38,218 nucleotides of DNA from an uncultured Acidimicrobiaceae bacterium (GTDB taxonomy: Bacteria; Actinomycetota; Acidimicrobiia; Acidimicrobiales; RAAP-2), in contig CAIQOJ010000108.1 of assembly GCA_903873395.1 (NCBI GenBank), forward strand, positions 1-38,218. Reading direction: 5' to 3'. This document shows, piece after piece, positions 1 to 8,310 of the stretch (its first letter is position 1; each line of letters starts with the position of its first letter). The notes beneath the pieces were generated by a model that searched no databases, was not told the origin of the DNA, and was given only the letters and a program-made list of their open reading frames with translations. The translations under genes and the position numbers were made by a program.

Positions 1-126
1 GCGGCACTCGCTGCAGGACTGGTCCGACTTGGCGCCGACCTAGTCGACCTTTCTGCCCGACCGGGTGTCACCACACTGATGCCGCCGCCAGCACCGCACG
101 GACCAACCGATGAGGTGAGGCGATGA
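1..126 (+). CDS. C-terminal end of an unknown protein (5' truncated by window)
   Basis: Frame 1 is open from the first base and stops with TGA at 124-126. It gives a 41-residue tail, an Ala/Leu-rich helix-like stretch followed by a Pro-rich end ([10 protein letters not shown]). The stop overlaps the ATG of the next gene in an ATGA junction, so the two are probably translationally coupled and this gene would be the first of a two-gene operon with the exporter. A regulator or accessory protein for the exporter is plausible from position alone. The fragment is too short to assign a family. Confidence 0.6.
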   Translation, partial: AALAAGLVRLGADLVDLSARPGVTTLMPPPAPHGPTDEVRR

Positions 127-1826
127 GCATCGAGACTGCACCGTCAGCCGGGAGCGGCCGAACTGACCCGACGACGGAGTCGCCGCCAGCCCCGGCCATC
201 ACACAGGCAGGTTCCGACACGGCACCGGCCTTCGATCTAACCCATCGTCAGATCCTCATGGTGTTCAGCGGTCTCATGCTGGGCATGTTCCTGGCCGCCC
301 TGGACCAGACGATCGTGGGCACGGCACTGCCGACCATCGTGAACAGTCTCCATGGGCTGAATCATCTGAGTTGGGTGGTGACGGCCTATCTGCTGACATC
401 GACGATCTCCACACCGCTCTATGGGAAGTTGTCGGACCAGTTCGGTCGGCGAGGCATCTTCCAGTTCGCCATCATCATCTTCTTGATCGGCTCGACGCTG
501 GCCGGGATGAGCCAGAACATGCTTGAGCTGATCGTGTTCCGGGGTGTGCAGGGCCTCGGGGCTGGCGGACTCATGGCCATGGCCATGACGATCATCGCTG
601 ACGTGGTCTCGCCTCGCGAGCGAGGTCGGTATCAGGGGTACTTCGGTGCGACCTTTGCCCTGTCGTCGGTCGCTGGCCCCCTGCTCGGAGGCATCTTCAC
701 CGACAACCTGTCGTGGCGGTGGATCTTCTACATCAACCTGCCCATCGGCATCGTGGCCCTGGTCGTCACCTCTTCGGTTCTCCGACTTCCCTTCCGCCGT
801 CAGTCCCACCAGATCGACTTCTTGGGGGCAGGTTTGATGATGGTCGGTGTGACGGGAGCGCTCTTGGTGACGGTCTGGGGGGGCTCGCAATATGCGTGGG
901 GCTCCACGACGATCATCGTGACCTCGCTGGTCTCATTGGCATTCCTGGTCGCCTTCGTGATCTGGGAGCACCATGCCGCCGAGCCGATCCTGCCGCCCTC
1001 GCTGTTCCGGATCGGCATTTTCCGCACCGCCACGTTGTCGAGCTTCCTCCTCTCAATGGTCATGTTCGGCGCCTTGATCTACCTACCCCTCTACCTGCAA
1101 CTCGTGGACGGCGTGTCGGCCATGGTCTCGGGTCTGCTCCTCATTCCGCTGATGCTGGGCTTGCTGGCCACCTCGATCCTCTCGGGCCAGATCGTGTCTC
1201 GCACCGGTCATTACAAATCGCTGCCCATCATCGGTTCGGTCCTCGTCATCATCGGAATGTGGCTGCTCTCTCACCTTGCCCTCCACACCTCCCACCTGGT
1301 CTTGGGCATCTTCGTGTTGGTGCTCGGGGCAGGCATGGGTATGACCATGCAGATCATGATCCTGGCCACCCAGAACGCTGTGCCCATCCATCAGATCGGC
1401 ACAGGAACGGCGGCCGTCACCTTCTTCCGCTCCCTTGGTGGTGCCTTCGGGACATCGCTCTTCGGTGCCGTGTTCATCGCCCGACTGAGTCATTGGATCC
1501 CGTCATTGGTTCCTGGGGCGGCTGGTTCGTCGATCCATGTGAACTCTGGCTTCTCCATGAGCCCAGAGCAGCTCCGCTCCTTTCCTCCTGCCGTTCAGCA
1601 CGGCATCCTCGAATCCTTCGTGCGCTCACTGCAGACGGTCTTCTTGGTGGGCGTGCCCTTGGCCGTCTGTCTGTTTGTGGTGACCTTGTTCCTCAAAGAA
1701 GTGCCACTTCGTTCGGTGGCTGGCCTCGAGCGGCCCAGTGAGGACGTGGCCATGGCCGGCGGTGAGGTCGGCTCGGCTGACATCGAGATCGACCTGGGGA
1801 TCGTGGCTGACGCCGTGCCCGAGTAG
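123..1826 (+). CDS. DHA2-family MFS drug exporter (EmrB/QacA type, 14 TM)
   Basis: 567-residue inner-membrane proton-driven multidrug exporter. After about 40 polar residues, TM1 carries the family motif [13 protein letters not shown] (about residues 60-72). Motif [11 protein letters not shown], lies in the loop after TM2 (101-110). The antiporter motif C region GPLLGG lies near 185-190, followed by [13 protein letters not shown] (197-209), a hallmark of the DHA2 branch. Hydrophobic segments continue to about residue 525 and fit 14 helices; the tail is acidic and cytoplasmic. The start ATG overlaps the stop of the upstream frame (ATGA), with GAGGTGAGG just before it as ribosome-binding sequence. 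The substrate cannot be read from sequence. Confidence 0.93.
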   Translation: MSIETAPSAGSGRTDPTTESPPAPAITQAGSDTAPAFDLTHRQILMVFSGLMLGMFLAALDQTIVGTALPTIVNSLHGLNHLSWVVTAYLLTSTISTPLYGKLSDQFGRRGIFQFAIIIFLIGSTLAGMSQNMLELIVFRGVQGLGAGGLMAMAMTIIADVVSPRERGRYQGYFGATFALSSVAGPLLGGIFTDNLSWRWIFYINLPIGIVALVVTSSVLRLPFRRQSHQIDFLGAGLMMVGVTGALLVTVWGGSQYAWGSTTIIVTSLVSLAFLVAFVIWEHHAAEPILPPSLFRIGIFRTATLSSFLLSMVMFGALIYLPLYLQLVDGVSAMVSGLLLIPLMLGLLATSILSGQIVSRTGHYKSLPIIGSVLVIIGMWLLSHLALHTSHLVLGIFVLVLGAGMGMTMQIMILATQNAVPIHQIGTGTAAVTFFRSLGGAFGTSLFGAVFIARLSHWIPSLVPGAAGSSIHVNSGFSMSPEQLRSFPPAVQHGILESFVRSLQTVFLVGVPLAVCLFVVTLFLKEVPLRSVAGLERPSEDVAMAGGEVGSADIEIDLGIVADAVPE

Positions 1827-1930
1827 GTCCTGAACAGACCTTCTGCGACTCCCGAATGACGTTCCGACTCGGGTAGCCCCCCGTGCACTCCTCCACCTCT
1901 GTGGCCAGAGACCCGCATCCCGGCTAGACC

Positions 1931-2875
1931 GTGGCTATGGACCTCCGGATCTTCATCGAACCTCAGCAGGGTGCCTCGTATGACGACCAGCTAGTCGTGG
2001 CCCGAGAAGCGGAACGTCTGGGGTTCGACGCCTTCTTCCGCAGCGATCACTACCTGGTCATGGGTGACGGCGACGGACTGCCTGGGCCCACGGACTCATG
2101 GGTGACCCTGGCGGGAATCGCCCGAGAGACGTCGACCATCAGGCTGGGGACGTTGGTCACCTCAGCCACCTTCCGCCATCCCGGGGTCTTGGCCATCTCG
2201 GTGGCACAGGTCGATGCCATGAGCCATGGCCGGGTCGAGCTCGGGCTCGGCGCTGGCTGGTTCGATGCCGAACACACGTCCTACGCCTTGCCGTTCCCGC
2301 CCCTGGGCGAGCGATTCGAGCGTCTCGAGGAACAGCTCACCCTCATCACGGGCATGTGGGCCACACCCGAAGGCGAGCGGTATGACTTCGATGGTCGCCA
2401 CTACACGGTGGTCGACAGCCCAGCCCTGCCCAAGCCCGTACAGCGACCCGGACCACCGGTGATCGTTGGAGGAGGAGGGCTGGTGCGCACACCGCGGCTG
2501 GCGGCTGCTCACGCCGCCGAGTTCAACATGCCGTTCTCGTCGGTGCACGACACGGCGGAGCAGTTCGCACGCGTGCGGGCAGCGTGCGAGGCCGTCGACC
2601 GGGATCCGACATCTCTGGTCCTGTCGGCCGCTCAGGTTGTCTGCTGCGCCACCGACGTGAGCGACCTCGCACGGCGGGCCGCCTCGATTGGACGAGACGT
2701 CGACGAACTCCGGACCAACGGTTTGTGCGGAACACCTGAGGAGATCATCGAGAAGCTGGCGGCCTACGCCGCCGTCGGGTGTTCGAGGATCTACCTCCAG
2801 CTGTTGGACTTGGCCGATCTTGACCACCTGGCCGTCCTCGGAACCGACGTACTCGCCGCGTCTGCCTCGCTCTGA
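1931..2875 (+). CDS. LLM class F420-dependent oxidoreductase (Rv1855c-like family)
   Basis: 314-residue luciferase-like TIM-barrel flavoprotein, probably using F420H2 or reduced flavin. The N-terminal strand (MDLRIF) leads to EAERLGFDAFFRSDHYL, the strand 2 region that holds the cofactor pocket in this superfamily. It continues with RLGTLVTSATFRHP and the signature GRVELGLGAGWFDAEH near residues 99-114. These match my memory of the TIGR03560 (Rv1855c) type. The start is GTG at 1931; ATG at 1937 is an equal alternative, and neither has a clear Shine-Dalgarno sequence. It stands alone about 100 nt behind the exporter and converges on the next LLM gene. The substrate is unknown. Confidence 0.88.
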   Translation: MAMDLRIFIEPQQGASYDDQLVVAREAERLGFDAFFRSDHYLVMGDGDGLPGPTDSWVTLAGIARETSTIRLGTLVTSATFRHPGVLAISVAQVDAMSHGRVELGLGAGWFDAEHTSYALPFPPLGERFERLEEQLTLITGMWATPEGERYDFDGRHYTVVDSPALPKPVQRPGPPVIVGGGGLVRTPRLAAAHAAEFNMPFSSVHDTAEQFARVRAACEAVDRDPTSLVLSAAQVVCCATDVSDLARRAASIGRDVDELRTNGLCGTPEEIIEKLAAYAAVGCSRIYLQLLDLADLDHLAVLGTDVLAASASL

Positions 2876-2950
2876 TCACGGACGCTCCCAATCGGCCAGG
2901 CGACCAGTCGCCTCGCCGGGCGCAGGTCGTGGCGGCGCGCTGGCGGTGAC

Positions 2951-3955
2951 TCAGACGGGGGTTGGTGCGAGGTTGGCCATGTCGGCGACGAGGCCGAGCG
3001 AACGGGCACGAACCTCAAGGGAGTGGGCACGTGTGGCCACGACCAGTTCGTCGGCCCCGGTGCGCTCGACCAGGGCAGCCAGGCCTCGGTGGACGGTGTA
3101 GGGGCTGCCGACCACGTGGGTGGCCGTCATGGCCTCCACGGCGGCCCGCTCGGCCGTCGAGTAGCTGTAGGCCGCAGCCTCGTCGGGGCTGACCACCGGA
3201 CCGGGACGGCCCATACGAAGTTGCAGCATGGCCAACGCCGAAGGGCCCGCCAGCCATGCCGCCTCATCATCAGAGTCAGCGCAGAGCACGGACACGGCGA
3301 CGGCACAGTGCGGTTCGGCAAGGAGGCCCGTCGGACGGAAATGCTGTCGATAGAGGGCGATGGCCTCGTCCACCTGTGCCGGGGCGAAGTGGTAGGCGAA
3401 GGCGAAGGGCAGGCCGAGGAGACCGGCGACCTGGGCTCCAAAGGTCGACGAACCGAGGATCCACACCTGAGGCAGGTAACCGCGGCCGGGCACCGGTGCC
3501 GGCTGGGTGGGTGGGCCATCGGAGTCGACCAGGTAGTTGATGAGCTCCACAACATCCTGGGGAAAGCGTTCGGCGGCCAGGTCGGCGTCCCGTCGCAGCG
3601 CTCGGGCCGTGGCTGGGTCGGTGCCTGGCGCTCGGCCGAGCCCAAGATCGATCCGTCCAGGATGGAGCGCCTCGAGGGTGGCGAACTGCTCGGCCACGAC
3701 AAGAGGTGAGTGGTTGGGCAGCATCACCCCACCGGCCCCCACCCGCAAGGTGGTGGTGGCGGCAGCGAGGTGGGCGATGAGTACCGCCGGTGCCGAGCTG
3801 GCGACCGACGGCATGCCATGGTGCTCCGCGACCCAGAGGCGCCGATAGCCCAGGCGTTCCACCTCGACGGCAAGACGAGTGGTATCGGCCAGGGCATCGG
3901 CTGGGGTGGCCCCAGCGGACACGGTGGCTAGGTCGAGAACGGACAGGATGGTCAC
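2951..3955 (-). CDS. LLM class flavin-dependent oxidoreductase, MsnO8 / group 1 type
   Basis: 334-residue luciferase-like monooxygenase of the 'luciferase family oxidoreductase, group 1' (TIGR03558/MsnO8) type. It begins [11 protein letters not shown] and has [20 protein letters not shown] (about residues 38-57), [12 protein letters not shown] and [14 protein letters not shown], all diagnostic from memory of the group. The frame stays open upstream to 4291, but similarity begins at the GTG at 3955, which I chose as start; the extra residues read like shadow sequence. It lies 100 nt downstream of the SRPBCC gene on the same strand, so co-transcription is possible. Substrate unknown. Confidence 0.87.
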   Translation of the reverse strand: MTILSVLDLATVSAGATPADALADTTRLAVEVERLGYRRLWVAEHHGMPSVASSAPAVLIAHLAAATTTLRVGAGGVMLPNHSPLVVAEQFATLEALHPGRIDLGLGRAPGTDPATARALRRDADLAAERFPQDVVELINYLVDSDGPPTQPAPVPGRGYLPQVWILGSSTFGAQVAGLLGLPFAFAYHFAPAQVDEAIALYRQHFRPTGLLAEPHCAVAVSVLCADSDDEAAWLAGPSALAMLQLRMGRPGPVVSPDEAAAYSYSTAERAAVEAMTATHVVGSPYTVHRGLAALVERTGADELVVATRAHSLEVRARSLGLVADMANLAPTPV

Positions 3956-4055
3956 ATGAGTGTCAACACCGCCGACGGCCCAGTGCTTCCCGCCTACGTC
4001 AGCGCTCGAGCTGTGAGGTGCTCCGCTCGACCCCGTATGGCGGGCACGTTCCCCG

Positions 4056-4520
4056 TTAGGGAGTAGTGACCAACTCCTCGATACGTTCGAGTGTCCGCGA
4101 CAACGAGGACGCCGTTCGCTCGGGCAGGCCGCCCAGACGGAGAAGGGGCCGCTGGAGGTCTTTGCTGATATCCCAGCTCTCGCGGACCAGGGTGCCGCCG
4201 ATGCTCGGCTCGAGTTCGTAGCGCCAGATACGACCTCCCACGAACCGACCAGCGAGCCCGCTGGGTCGGGCCTGCCAGGCGATCCGGGCATCCTCGACGA
4301 ACTCGATCACGGTGTTCACCATGGAGTAAGGGATCCCCATGCGCATGGACATGCCGAAGGTGGAGCCCAGGACGAGGTGCTCGGGTGCATCGGCCTTCAC
4401 CTTCTGCACGGTGCCCGACCCGTCGATCTCTGGGTGGCGAGCGGCATCGGCCACCAAGGCAAAGATCGCCGATGCCTCCGCCGGGATCATGCGCTCTACT
4501 GACACCACATCGCCATCCAT
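4056..4520 (-). CDS. SRPBCC-fold (polyketide cyclase/START-like) protein
   Basis: 154-residue single-domain protein with the Bet v1-like SRPBCC pattern. It opens [29 protein letters not shown], a strand followed by two short helices over the cavity, continues through alternating strands, and ends with a long helix ([14 protein letters not shown]). Such proteins bind hydrophobic ligands and act as cyclases, aromatases, lipid carriers or stress proteins. A GTG lies 12 nt upstream, but GGAGG sits 5 nt before the ATG at 4520, which decides the start. It precedes the MsnO8-type LLM gene on the same strand, so the pair may act on one hydrophobic substrate (inference). It is divergent from the AlkA-like gene. 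Confidence 0.82.
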   Translation of the reverse strand: MDGDVVSVERMIPAEASAIFALVADAARHPEIDGSGTVQKVKADAPEHLVLGSTFGMSMRMGIPYSMVNTVIEFVEDARIAWQARPSGLAGRFVGGRIWRYELEPSIGGTLVRESWDISKDLQRPLLRLGGLPERTASSLSRTLERIEELVTTP

Positions 4521-4620
4521 GACAACCTCCACCGCTCGAGCCCCCGGCGCAGGTTAGATGGCAGGGCCATCGGACGCCTGCTCCGGGACACCTGATCTGT
4601 GGGCCTGTCATGATCCACGT

Positions 4621-5235
4621 GTGGCTACCTCGTCCCACGCCGATGCGCTCCGTGCCTTGGCCGCCGCCGATCCGGTGCTGGCAGCGTTGATCAACCGCCA
4701 CGGCCCTCCTCCTCCACGTCGCCCGGTCCCCGTGTCCGATCGATTCGGCCATCTGGCCAGGGCCATCGTCTTCCAGCAGTTGGCTGGTCGGGCTGCGGCG
4801 TCCATCCACGCCCGGATGGTCGATGCCGTAGGGGGTGAGGTCACTCCTGAATCCGTGTTGGCCACCACCGAAGCCTCATTGCGCGCCAGTGGACTGAGTG
4901 GAGCCAAGACGGCGTCGTTGCTGGATCTGGCCGCCCGGACGGTGTCGGGCGAGGTTCCTCTCGCCCGACTCGGCTACCTCGGCGATGACGACGTGGTGAC
5001 TCGGCTGACCATCGTGCGAGGCATCGGTCCTTGGACGGCCCAGATGTTCTTGATGAATGCCCTGAGCCGACCCGATGTGTGGCCCGTGGGCGACTACGGC
5101 GTGCGAGTCGGCTTTGCTCGGGCGTGGGGCCTGCCTGCACTTCCGACCCCGGCAGTACTCGGCTCGTTGGGTGAACCGTTCCGGCCGTATCGCAGCCTGG
5201 TCGCCTGGTACTGCTGGCGGGCTGCAGACGCCTGA
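4621..5235 (+). CDS. DNA-3-methyladenine glycosylase II-like (AlkA/HhH-GPD family)
   Basis: 204-residue base-excision repair glycosylase that removes alkylated purines from DNA. It lacks the N-terminal domain of E. coli AlkA (282 aa) and resembles the short archaeal/actinobacterial form. FGHLARAIVFQQLAGRAA is the early substrate-recognition helix. IVRGIGPWTAQMFLM is the helix-hairpin-helix, followed by the Gly/Pro-Asp segment VWPVGDYGVR with the likely catalytic Asp (GDYG). The frame is open back to 4558, but similarity starts at GTG 4621. It ends 10 nt from the convergent LLM gene. The Ogt gene 2 kb away deals with another class of alkylation damage; no Ada-type regulator is in the window. 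Confidence 0.88.
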   Translation: MATSSHADALRALAAADPVLAALINRHGPPPPRRPVPVSDRFGHLARAIVFQQLAGRAAASIHARMVDAVGGEVTPESVLATTEASLRASGLSGAKTASLLDLAARTVSGEVPLARLGYLGDDDVVTRLTIVRGIGPWTAQMFLMNALSRPDVWPVGDYGVRVGFARAWGLPALPTPAVLGSLGEPFRPYRSLVAWYCWRAADA

Positions 5236-5244
5236 ACGTAGGTG

Positions 5245-6327
5245 TCAGCTCTCGGGGCTTGGATGGACCGGATTGTCGTGGGCCTGACGAAGCGCCACCT
5301 CCCGGTCAGCTGCCTCGAGTGCCTGGAGGTCGGCGCAGATGTCACTGAAGTGCTGGGGGTCTGGTCGTCGGGTGCACTCGAGGCTGACGGCATCGGCGAT
5401 GCCCCCCACCTTGGCCCGCACCAGGCCAGCGATCTCCTCCCGTCGCCCCACGACGGCAATGGCCTCGACCATGTCGTCGGGCACGAGGGCGGTCATGTCG
5501 TCCCAGCGTCCCTCCTTGGACAAGGCATGCAGCCGGGGGTGGAGGCTCTCCCATGCCGTGCCTTCGAGGATGCGGGCATAGGCAGGTGTTGACCCATAGA
5601 AGGCCAACTGCCCCCGCACAGTAGCGATGGCGGCGTCGAGCTCGGGCCCAGTCGAGCCGGTTGCCACCATCGTGACCACGACCATCTCGAACTCGTTGCG
5701 GGCGCGACCTGATCGGCTCAAGCCGTGATCGACGGCAGGAAGTGTCAGTTGCTCGAGTGACTCGCGGGTGGCAAAGGGGTGGACCAGGAGGCCGTCGCCG
5801 ACCTCTGCCGCTGTAGCTGTCAACTGTGGCCCCACTGCGCCGAGGACGAGACGAGGTCGACCAAAGCGCGCAGGCCCGGGATCGAAGGCGGGTGGCAGCA
5901 GCGTGTGGGTGTAGAACTCGCCGCGGAAGTTGAGAGGCGCGACACCATCCCACGCGTCCCAGATAGCTCGGATGGCCAGGACCATCTCTCGTAGCCGTGC
6001 CGCCGGACGCGACCAGGGCATCGAGTAACGACGTTCGATGTGGGGTCTGATCTGGGTGCCCAGGCCGAGCATGCACCGACCGCTCGACACGTCCTGGAGA
6101 TCGCGACCGATGGTGGCCAGGACCATGGGGGTGCGAGCGAAAGCAATGGCAATCGCCGTGCCCAGTCGAAGGGTTGTGGTCCGGTCGGCTGCCAGCACCA
6201 GAGGGAGAAAGGGATCGTGCTTGGTCTCGTAGGTGAAGGCGGCATCGAAGCCACCAGCCTCGAGTTCGGCGAACAGGTCGCCCGCCTCGGCCAGGTCGGG
6301 CACGGGCACCGTGGTGCAGATATCCAT
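5245..6327 (-). CDS. LLM class F420-dependent oxidoreductase (MSMEG_2256-like family)
   Basis: 360-residue luciferase-like TIM-barrel protein of the TIGR03617 type (from memory). The order is MDICTTVPVPDL, GFDAAFTYETKHDPFLPLVLAA, LRLGTAIAIAFARTP, then GRCMLGLGTQIRPHIERRYSMPW. The last segment is characteristic of this family, as are RPRLVLGAVGPQL and GDGLLVHPFAT. The frame stays open through the upstream 15-bp repeat array to 6495, but ATG 6327 matches the family N-terminus. No strong Shine-Dalgarno sequence is visible. It lies downstream of the NERD-like gene on the same strand, with the array between them. Substrate unknown. Confidence 0.88.
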   Translation of the reverse strand: MDICTTVPVPDLAEAGDLFAELEAGGFDAAFTYETKHDPFLPLVLAADRTTTLRLGTAIAIAFARTPMVLATIGRDLQDVSSGRCMLGLGTQIRPHIERRYSMPWSRPAARLREMVLAIRAIWDAWDGVAPLNFRGEFYTHTLLPPAFDPGPARFGRPRLVLGAVGPQLTATAAEVGDGLLVHPFATRESLEQLTLPAVDHGLSRSGRARNEFEMVVVTMVATGSTGPELDAAIATVRGQLAFYGSTPAYARILEGTAWESLHPRLHALSKEGRWDDMTALVPDDMVEAIAVVGRREEIAGLVRAKVGGIADAVSLECTRRPDPQHFSDICADLQALEAADREVALRQAHDNPVHPSPES

Positions 6328-6370
6328 AGAAGGCGAACGGTCCTTGTTCGTTACCGGGTCAATTTCGCCA

Positions 6371-6445
6371 GAGTCATGTCCAACAGATTCATGTCCAACC
6401 GAGTCATGTCCACCAAGGTCATATCCACCAAGGTCATGTCTAAGA
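6371..6445. repeat. 15-bp tandem repeat, five units
   Basis: Five head-to-tail 15-bp units at 6371, 6386, 6401, 6416 and 6431, with consensus RRGTCATGTCCAMCA. The fourth unit has CATAT instead of CATGT, and a degenerate sixth unit follows to about 6460. The array fills most of the gap between the stop of the NERD-like gene and the LLM start at 6327, ending 43 nt before that ATG. Because 15 is a multiple of three, all frames through it stay periodic; on the minus strand it reads as pentapeptides such as DMTLV or DSVGH. No spacers are present, so it is not CRISPR. Confidence 0.9.
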
Positions 6446-6457
6446 CAGTCACGAACC

Positions 6458-7180
6458 TCAGGGTCGCTTCCGCAACTCGGGCAGGGGTGTGGCAAGTAGT
6501 TCGCGAACTTGATGGATCTGGTCTTCGTCGAGCATGACAGGGCCGTCCATGGCCGCTGGAGCGAGCTCGGGAGTACCTACCCAGACGCCATCGATCTCGA
6601 GGGGAGCCGGCACCTCCCATGATCCTCCGGTCAGACAAAGCAACGCCCGCACCGGTACGTCCGATCCCCACGGGGCCGAAGCGAGTTGCCGCCTCACCTC
6701 CTCAGCTCGTTCGGCGACCCGTCGGACCGCCGGGGTCAGGTCGGTACGCCCGGATCGAAGCTCGATGGCATGACCGCGTCGACGGACTCGAGTGTGGACG
6801 GGTCCGAGGGAAGGTTCTGATCGGAGCACAGTGACTCCGGCCTCGGACACGGCCAACTGCGCATCTTCGGTGCCGTCCCGTTGGGCCCGACGGTCGCCCT
6901 CCGACCGGGAGGCGTCGGGGCGATCGTTGGTCCGGCGGTCCACACCTGAGCGCACCACCCACGCCTTGCGACGTGACGACGTGCCCGCGGGCGGGAAGTA
7001 GGTGGCACCGGCAGCACCGACCGACCGGTCGGCGGGGACAGAAGTGCGGTCGACCAAGCTGTCGGCCATGGAATCGGCAAACAGGTCGCCGTGGCCGGCA
7101 GCTCCGGTGTGACGCTCGTTGGACTCCGCCCAGGGGTCCGGTCGTTTTCCCGTCGGGGCCATCTCTCTACGGTAGAGCAT
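6458..7180 (-). CDS. NERD-like (nuclease-related domain) protein, possibly truncated at the N-terminus
   Basis: 240 residues. The first half is charged and of low complexity with no recognised motif. The second half has the order expected of the C-terminal part of a NERD domain: LAVSEAGVTVLRSEP, a helix-rich AVRRVAERAEEVRRQLA, then VPVRALLCLTGGSWEVPAPLEIDGVWV, which mirrors the VxxVLCF...xVDGVxV end of actinobacterial NERD proteins. The catalytic N-terminal part of the fold is not recognisable, so a decayed or very divergent member is likely. The start could be ATG 7180, GTG 7183 or ATG 7162; none has a good Shine-Dalgarno sequence. It is divergent from ogt. Confidence 0.55.
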   Translation of the reverse strand: MLYRREMAPTGKRPDPWAESNERHTGAAGHGDLFADSMADSLVDRTSVPADRSVGAAGATYFPPAGTSSRRKAWVVRSGVDRRTNDRPDASRSEGDRRAQRDGTEDAQLAVSEAGVTVLRSEPSLGPVHTRVRRRGHAIELRSGRTDLTPAVRRVAERAEEVRRQLASAPWGSDVPVRALLCLTGGSWEVPAPLEIDGVWVGTPELAPAAMDGPVMLDEDQIHQVRELLATPLPELRKRP

Positions 7181-7266
7181 CACCGATTCTGCGTGCCGGG
7201 GATCGGTGCCGAGCACAGTCGAGGAGAATGGTGCAGGCTGGCTACCAGCAGGTGAGGAGATCACAG

Positions 7267-7827
7267 ATGACGATGACCAGCCCTCTTCAGGCCGCACTTC
7301 CCGACACTGGCGTGTGGACGACGTCCTGTGACAGTCCACTGGGCCCGCTGACGTTGACCGTACGACATGGTGCACTTGTGGGTCTTTCCATGGAGAACCA
7401 GGCCCACCGAGTCGCACCGCCTGAGGACGCGAGGATCGATTCCGACGCCTTGGGCGGCATCGTGACCCAGCTGGACGACTACTTTGCCGGCCGACGCACA
7501 TCCTTTGACGTCCCTCTTGCTCTCGAGGGTACGGACTTCCAGCGAAGGGTGTGGAGTGAGTTGTGTGCCATTCCCTATGGCGCATCGATCTCCTACGGCG
7601 AGTTGGCCCGGCGAGTTGGCAAACCCGGGGCGTCGAGGGCCGTTGGTCAGGCCAACGGACGCAACCCGGTGGCCATCATCGTCCCGTGCCATCGGGTCGT
7701 GGCTGGTAACGGAGGACTTGGCGGCTACGGCGGTGGACTCGATCGCAAGAAGACATTGCTCGACCTCGAACGGGGCAACCGGGCGACCCAGACACGACCT
7801 GTCGTGCCCCATGCCCTGCGGCCGTAG
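7267..7827 (+). CDS. ogt: Methylated-DNA-[protein]-cysteine S-methyltransferase
   Basis: 186-residue suicide repair protein that moves the alkyl group from O6-alkylguanine to its own cysteine. The active site is PCHRV with Cys141. The DNA-binding helix-turn-helix segment is IPYGASISYGELARRVGKPGASRAVGQANGRNP, including the Arg124 finger and Asn133. LGGYGGGLDRKKTLLDLE completes the fold. The ATG at 7267 is preceded by GAGGAG at 7 nt, which fixes the start although the frame is open far upstream. It is followed 9 nt later by the CbiX/SirB-like gene, so the two and the next FAD gene may form an operon of unrelated functions. Confidence 0.95.
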   Translation: MTMTSPLQAALPDTGVWTTSCDSPLGPLTLTVRHGALVGLSMENQAHRVAPPEDARIDSDALGGIVTQLDDYFAGRRTSFDVPLALEGTDFQRRVWSELCAIPYGASISYGELARRVGKPGASRAVGQANGRNPVAIIVPCHRVVAGNGGLGGYGGGLDRKKTLLDLERGNRATQTRPVVPHALRP

Positions 7828-7836
7828 TCTCCGTCT

Positions 7837-8310
7837 GTGAACGAACGATCGGACCTGGGTGCACTCGAGGGGACAGATGACGTGGTCGGGGTGATCATCG
7901 TTGACCATGGCTCTCGTCGCCAAGAGTCGAACCGAGCGCACGAGGAGTTCATCCGAGCCTCGTCGGGTCTGGTCCCGTACCCCGTCGTCGAGCCGGCCCA
8001 CATGGAGCTCGCCGAGCCCACGGTCGCCATGGCGTATGACCGGTGCGTGGCCGCAGGAGCGACCGTGGTGATCGTGGCTCCGTGGTTTCTCGGTCCCGGT
8101 AACCACTGGGACCGAGACCTGCCGGCCCTGGCCGGTGAGGCGGCGGTCCGGCATCCAGGCACGCGCTGGTTGGTGGCTGCGCCGCTCGGACCGCATCCGC
8201 TGTTGCTCGACGTGGTCAACGAACGGGTGAGCCATTGTTTGGCTCGGGCTGCGGGCAAGGTCGGAGAATGCTCTGTCTGTGTGGGCACTGGGCGGTGCCA
8301 ACTCCATTGA
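7837..8310 (+). CDS. Sirohydrochlorin chelatase-like protein (CbiX/SirB family) with C-terminal cysteine motif
   Basis: 157-residue single-domain CbiX-type chelatase, half the size of two-domain CbiX. The catalytic pattern is present: VDHGSR with His24 and GPGNHWDRDLP with His90, the two histidines expected to hold the metal for insertion into sirohydrochlorin (siroheme or cobalamin branch). The tail from residue 120 (HPLLLDVVNERVSHCLARAA) ends in C145-x2-C148-x5-C154, with a further Cys134. From memory this strongly resembles plant chloroplast SirB, whose C-terminal cysteines bind an Fe-S cluster. Fe versus Co preference cannot be read. It starts at GTG 7837 and overlaps the next gene by 16 nt (or by a TTGA junction). 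Confidence 0.8.
   Translation: MNERSDLGALEGTDDVVGVIIVDHGSRRQESNRAHEEFIRASSGLVPYPVVEPAHMELAEPTVAMAYDRCVAAGATVVIVAPWFLGPGNHWDRDLPALAGEAAVRHPGTRWLVAAPLGPHPLLLDVVNERVSHCLARAAGKVGECSVCVGTGRCQLH

Noticed and set aside
237-890. Long antisense ORF across the MFS gene, and many similar ones elsewhere
   Set aside because: High-GC antisense shadows with His/Arg/Gln-rich composition and no domain; the plus-strand transporter is unambiguous.
3956-4291. N-terminal extension of the MsnO8-type LLM frame on the minus strand
   Set aside because: Family similarity begins at GTG 3955; the extension overlaps the SRPBCC gene and reads as shadow sequence.
6371-6445. Possible CRISPR array
   Set aside because: Units are directly adjacent with no spacers, and no cas genes are present; the same holds for the other arrays.
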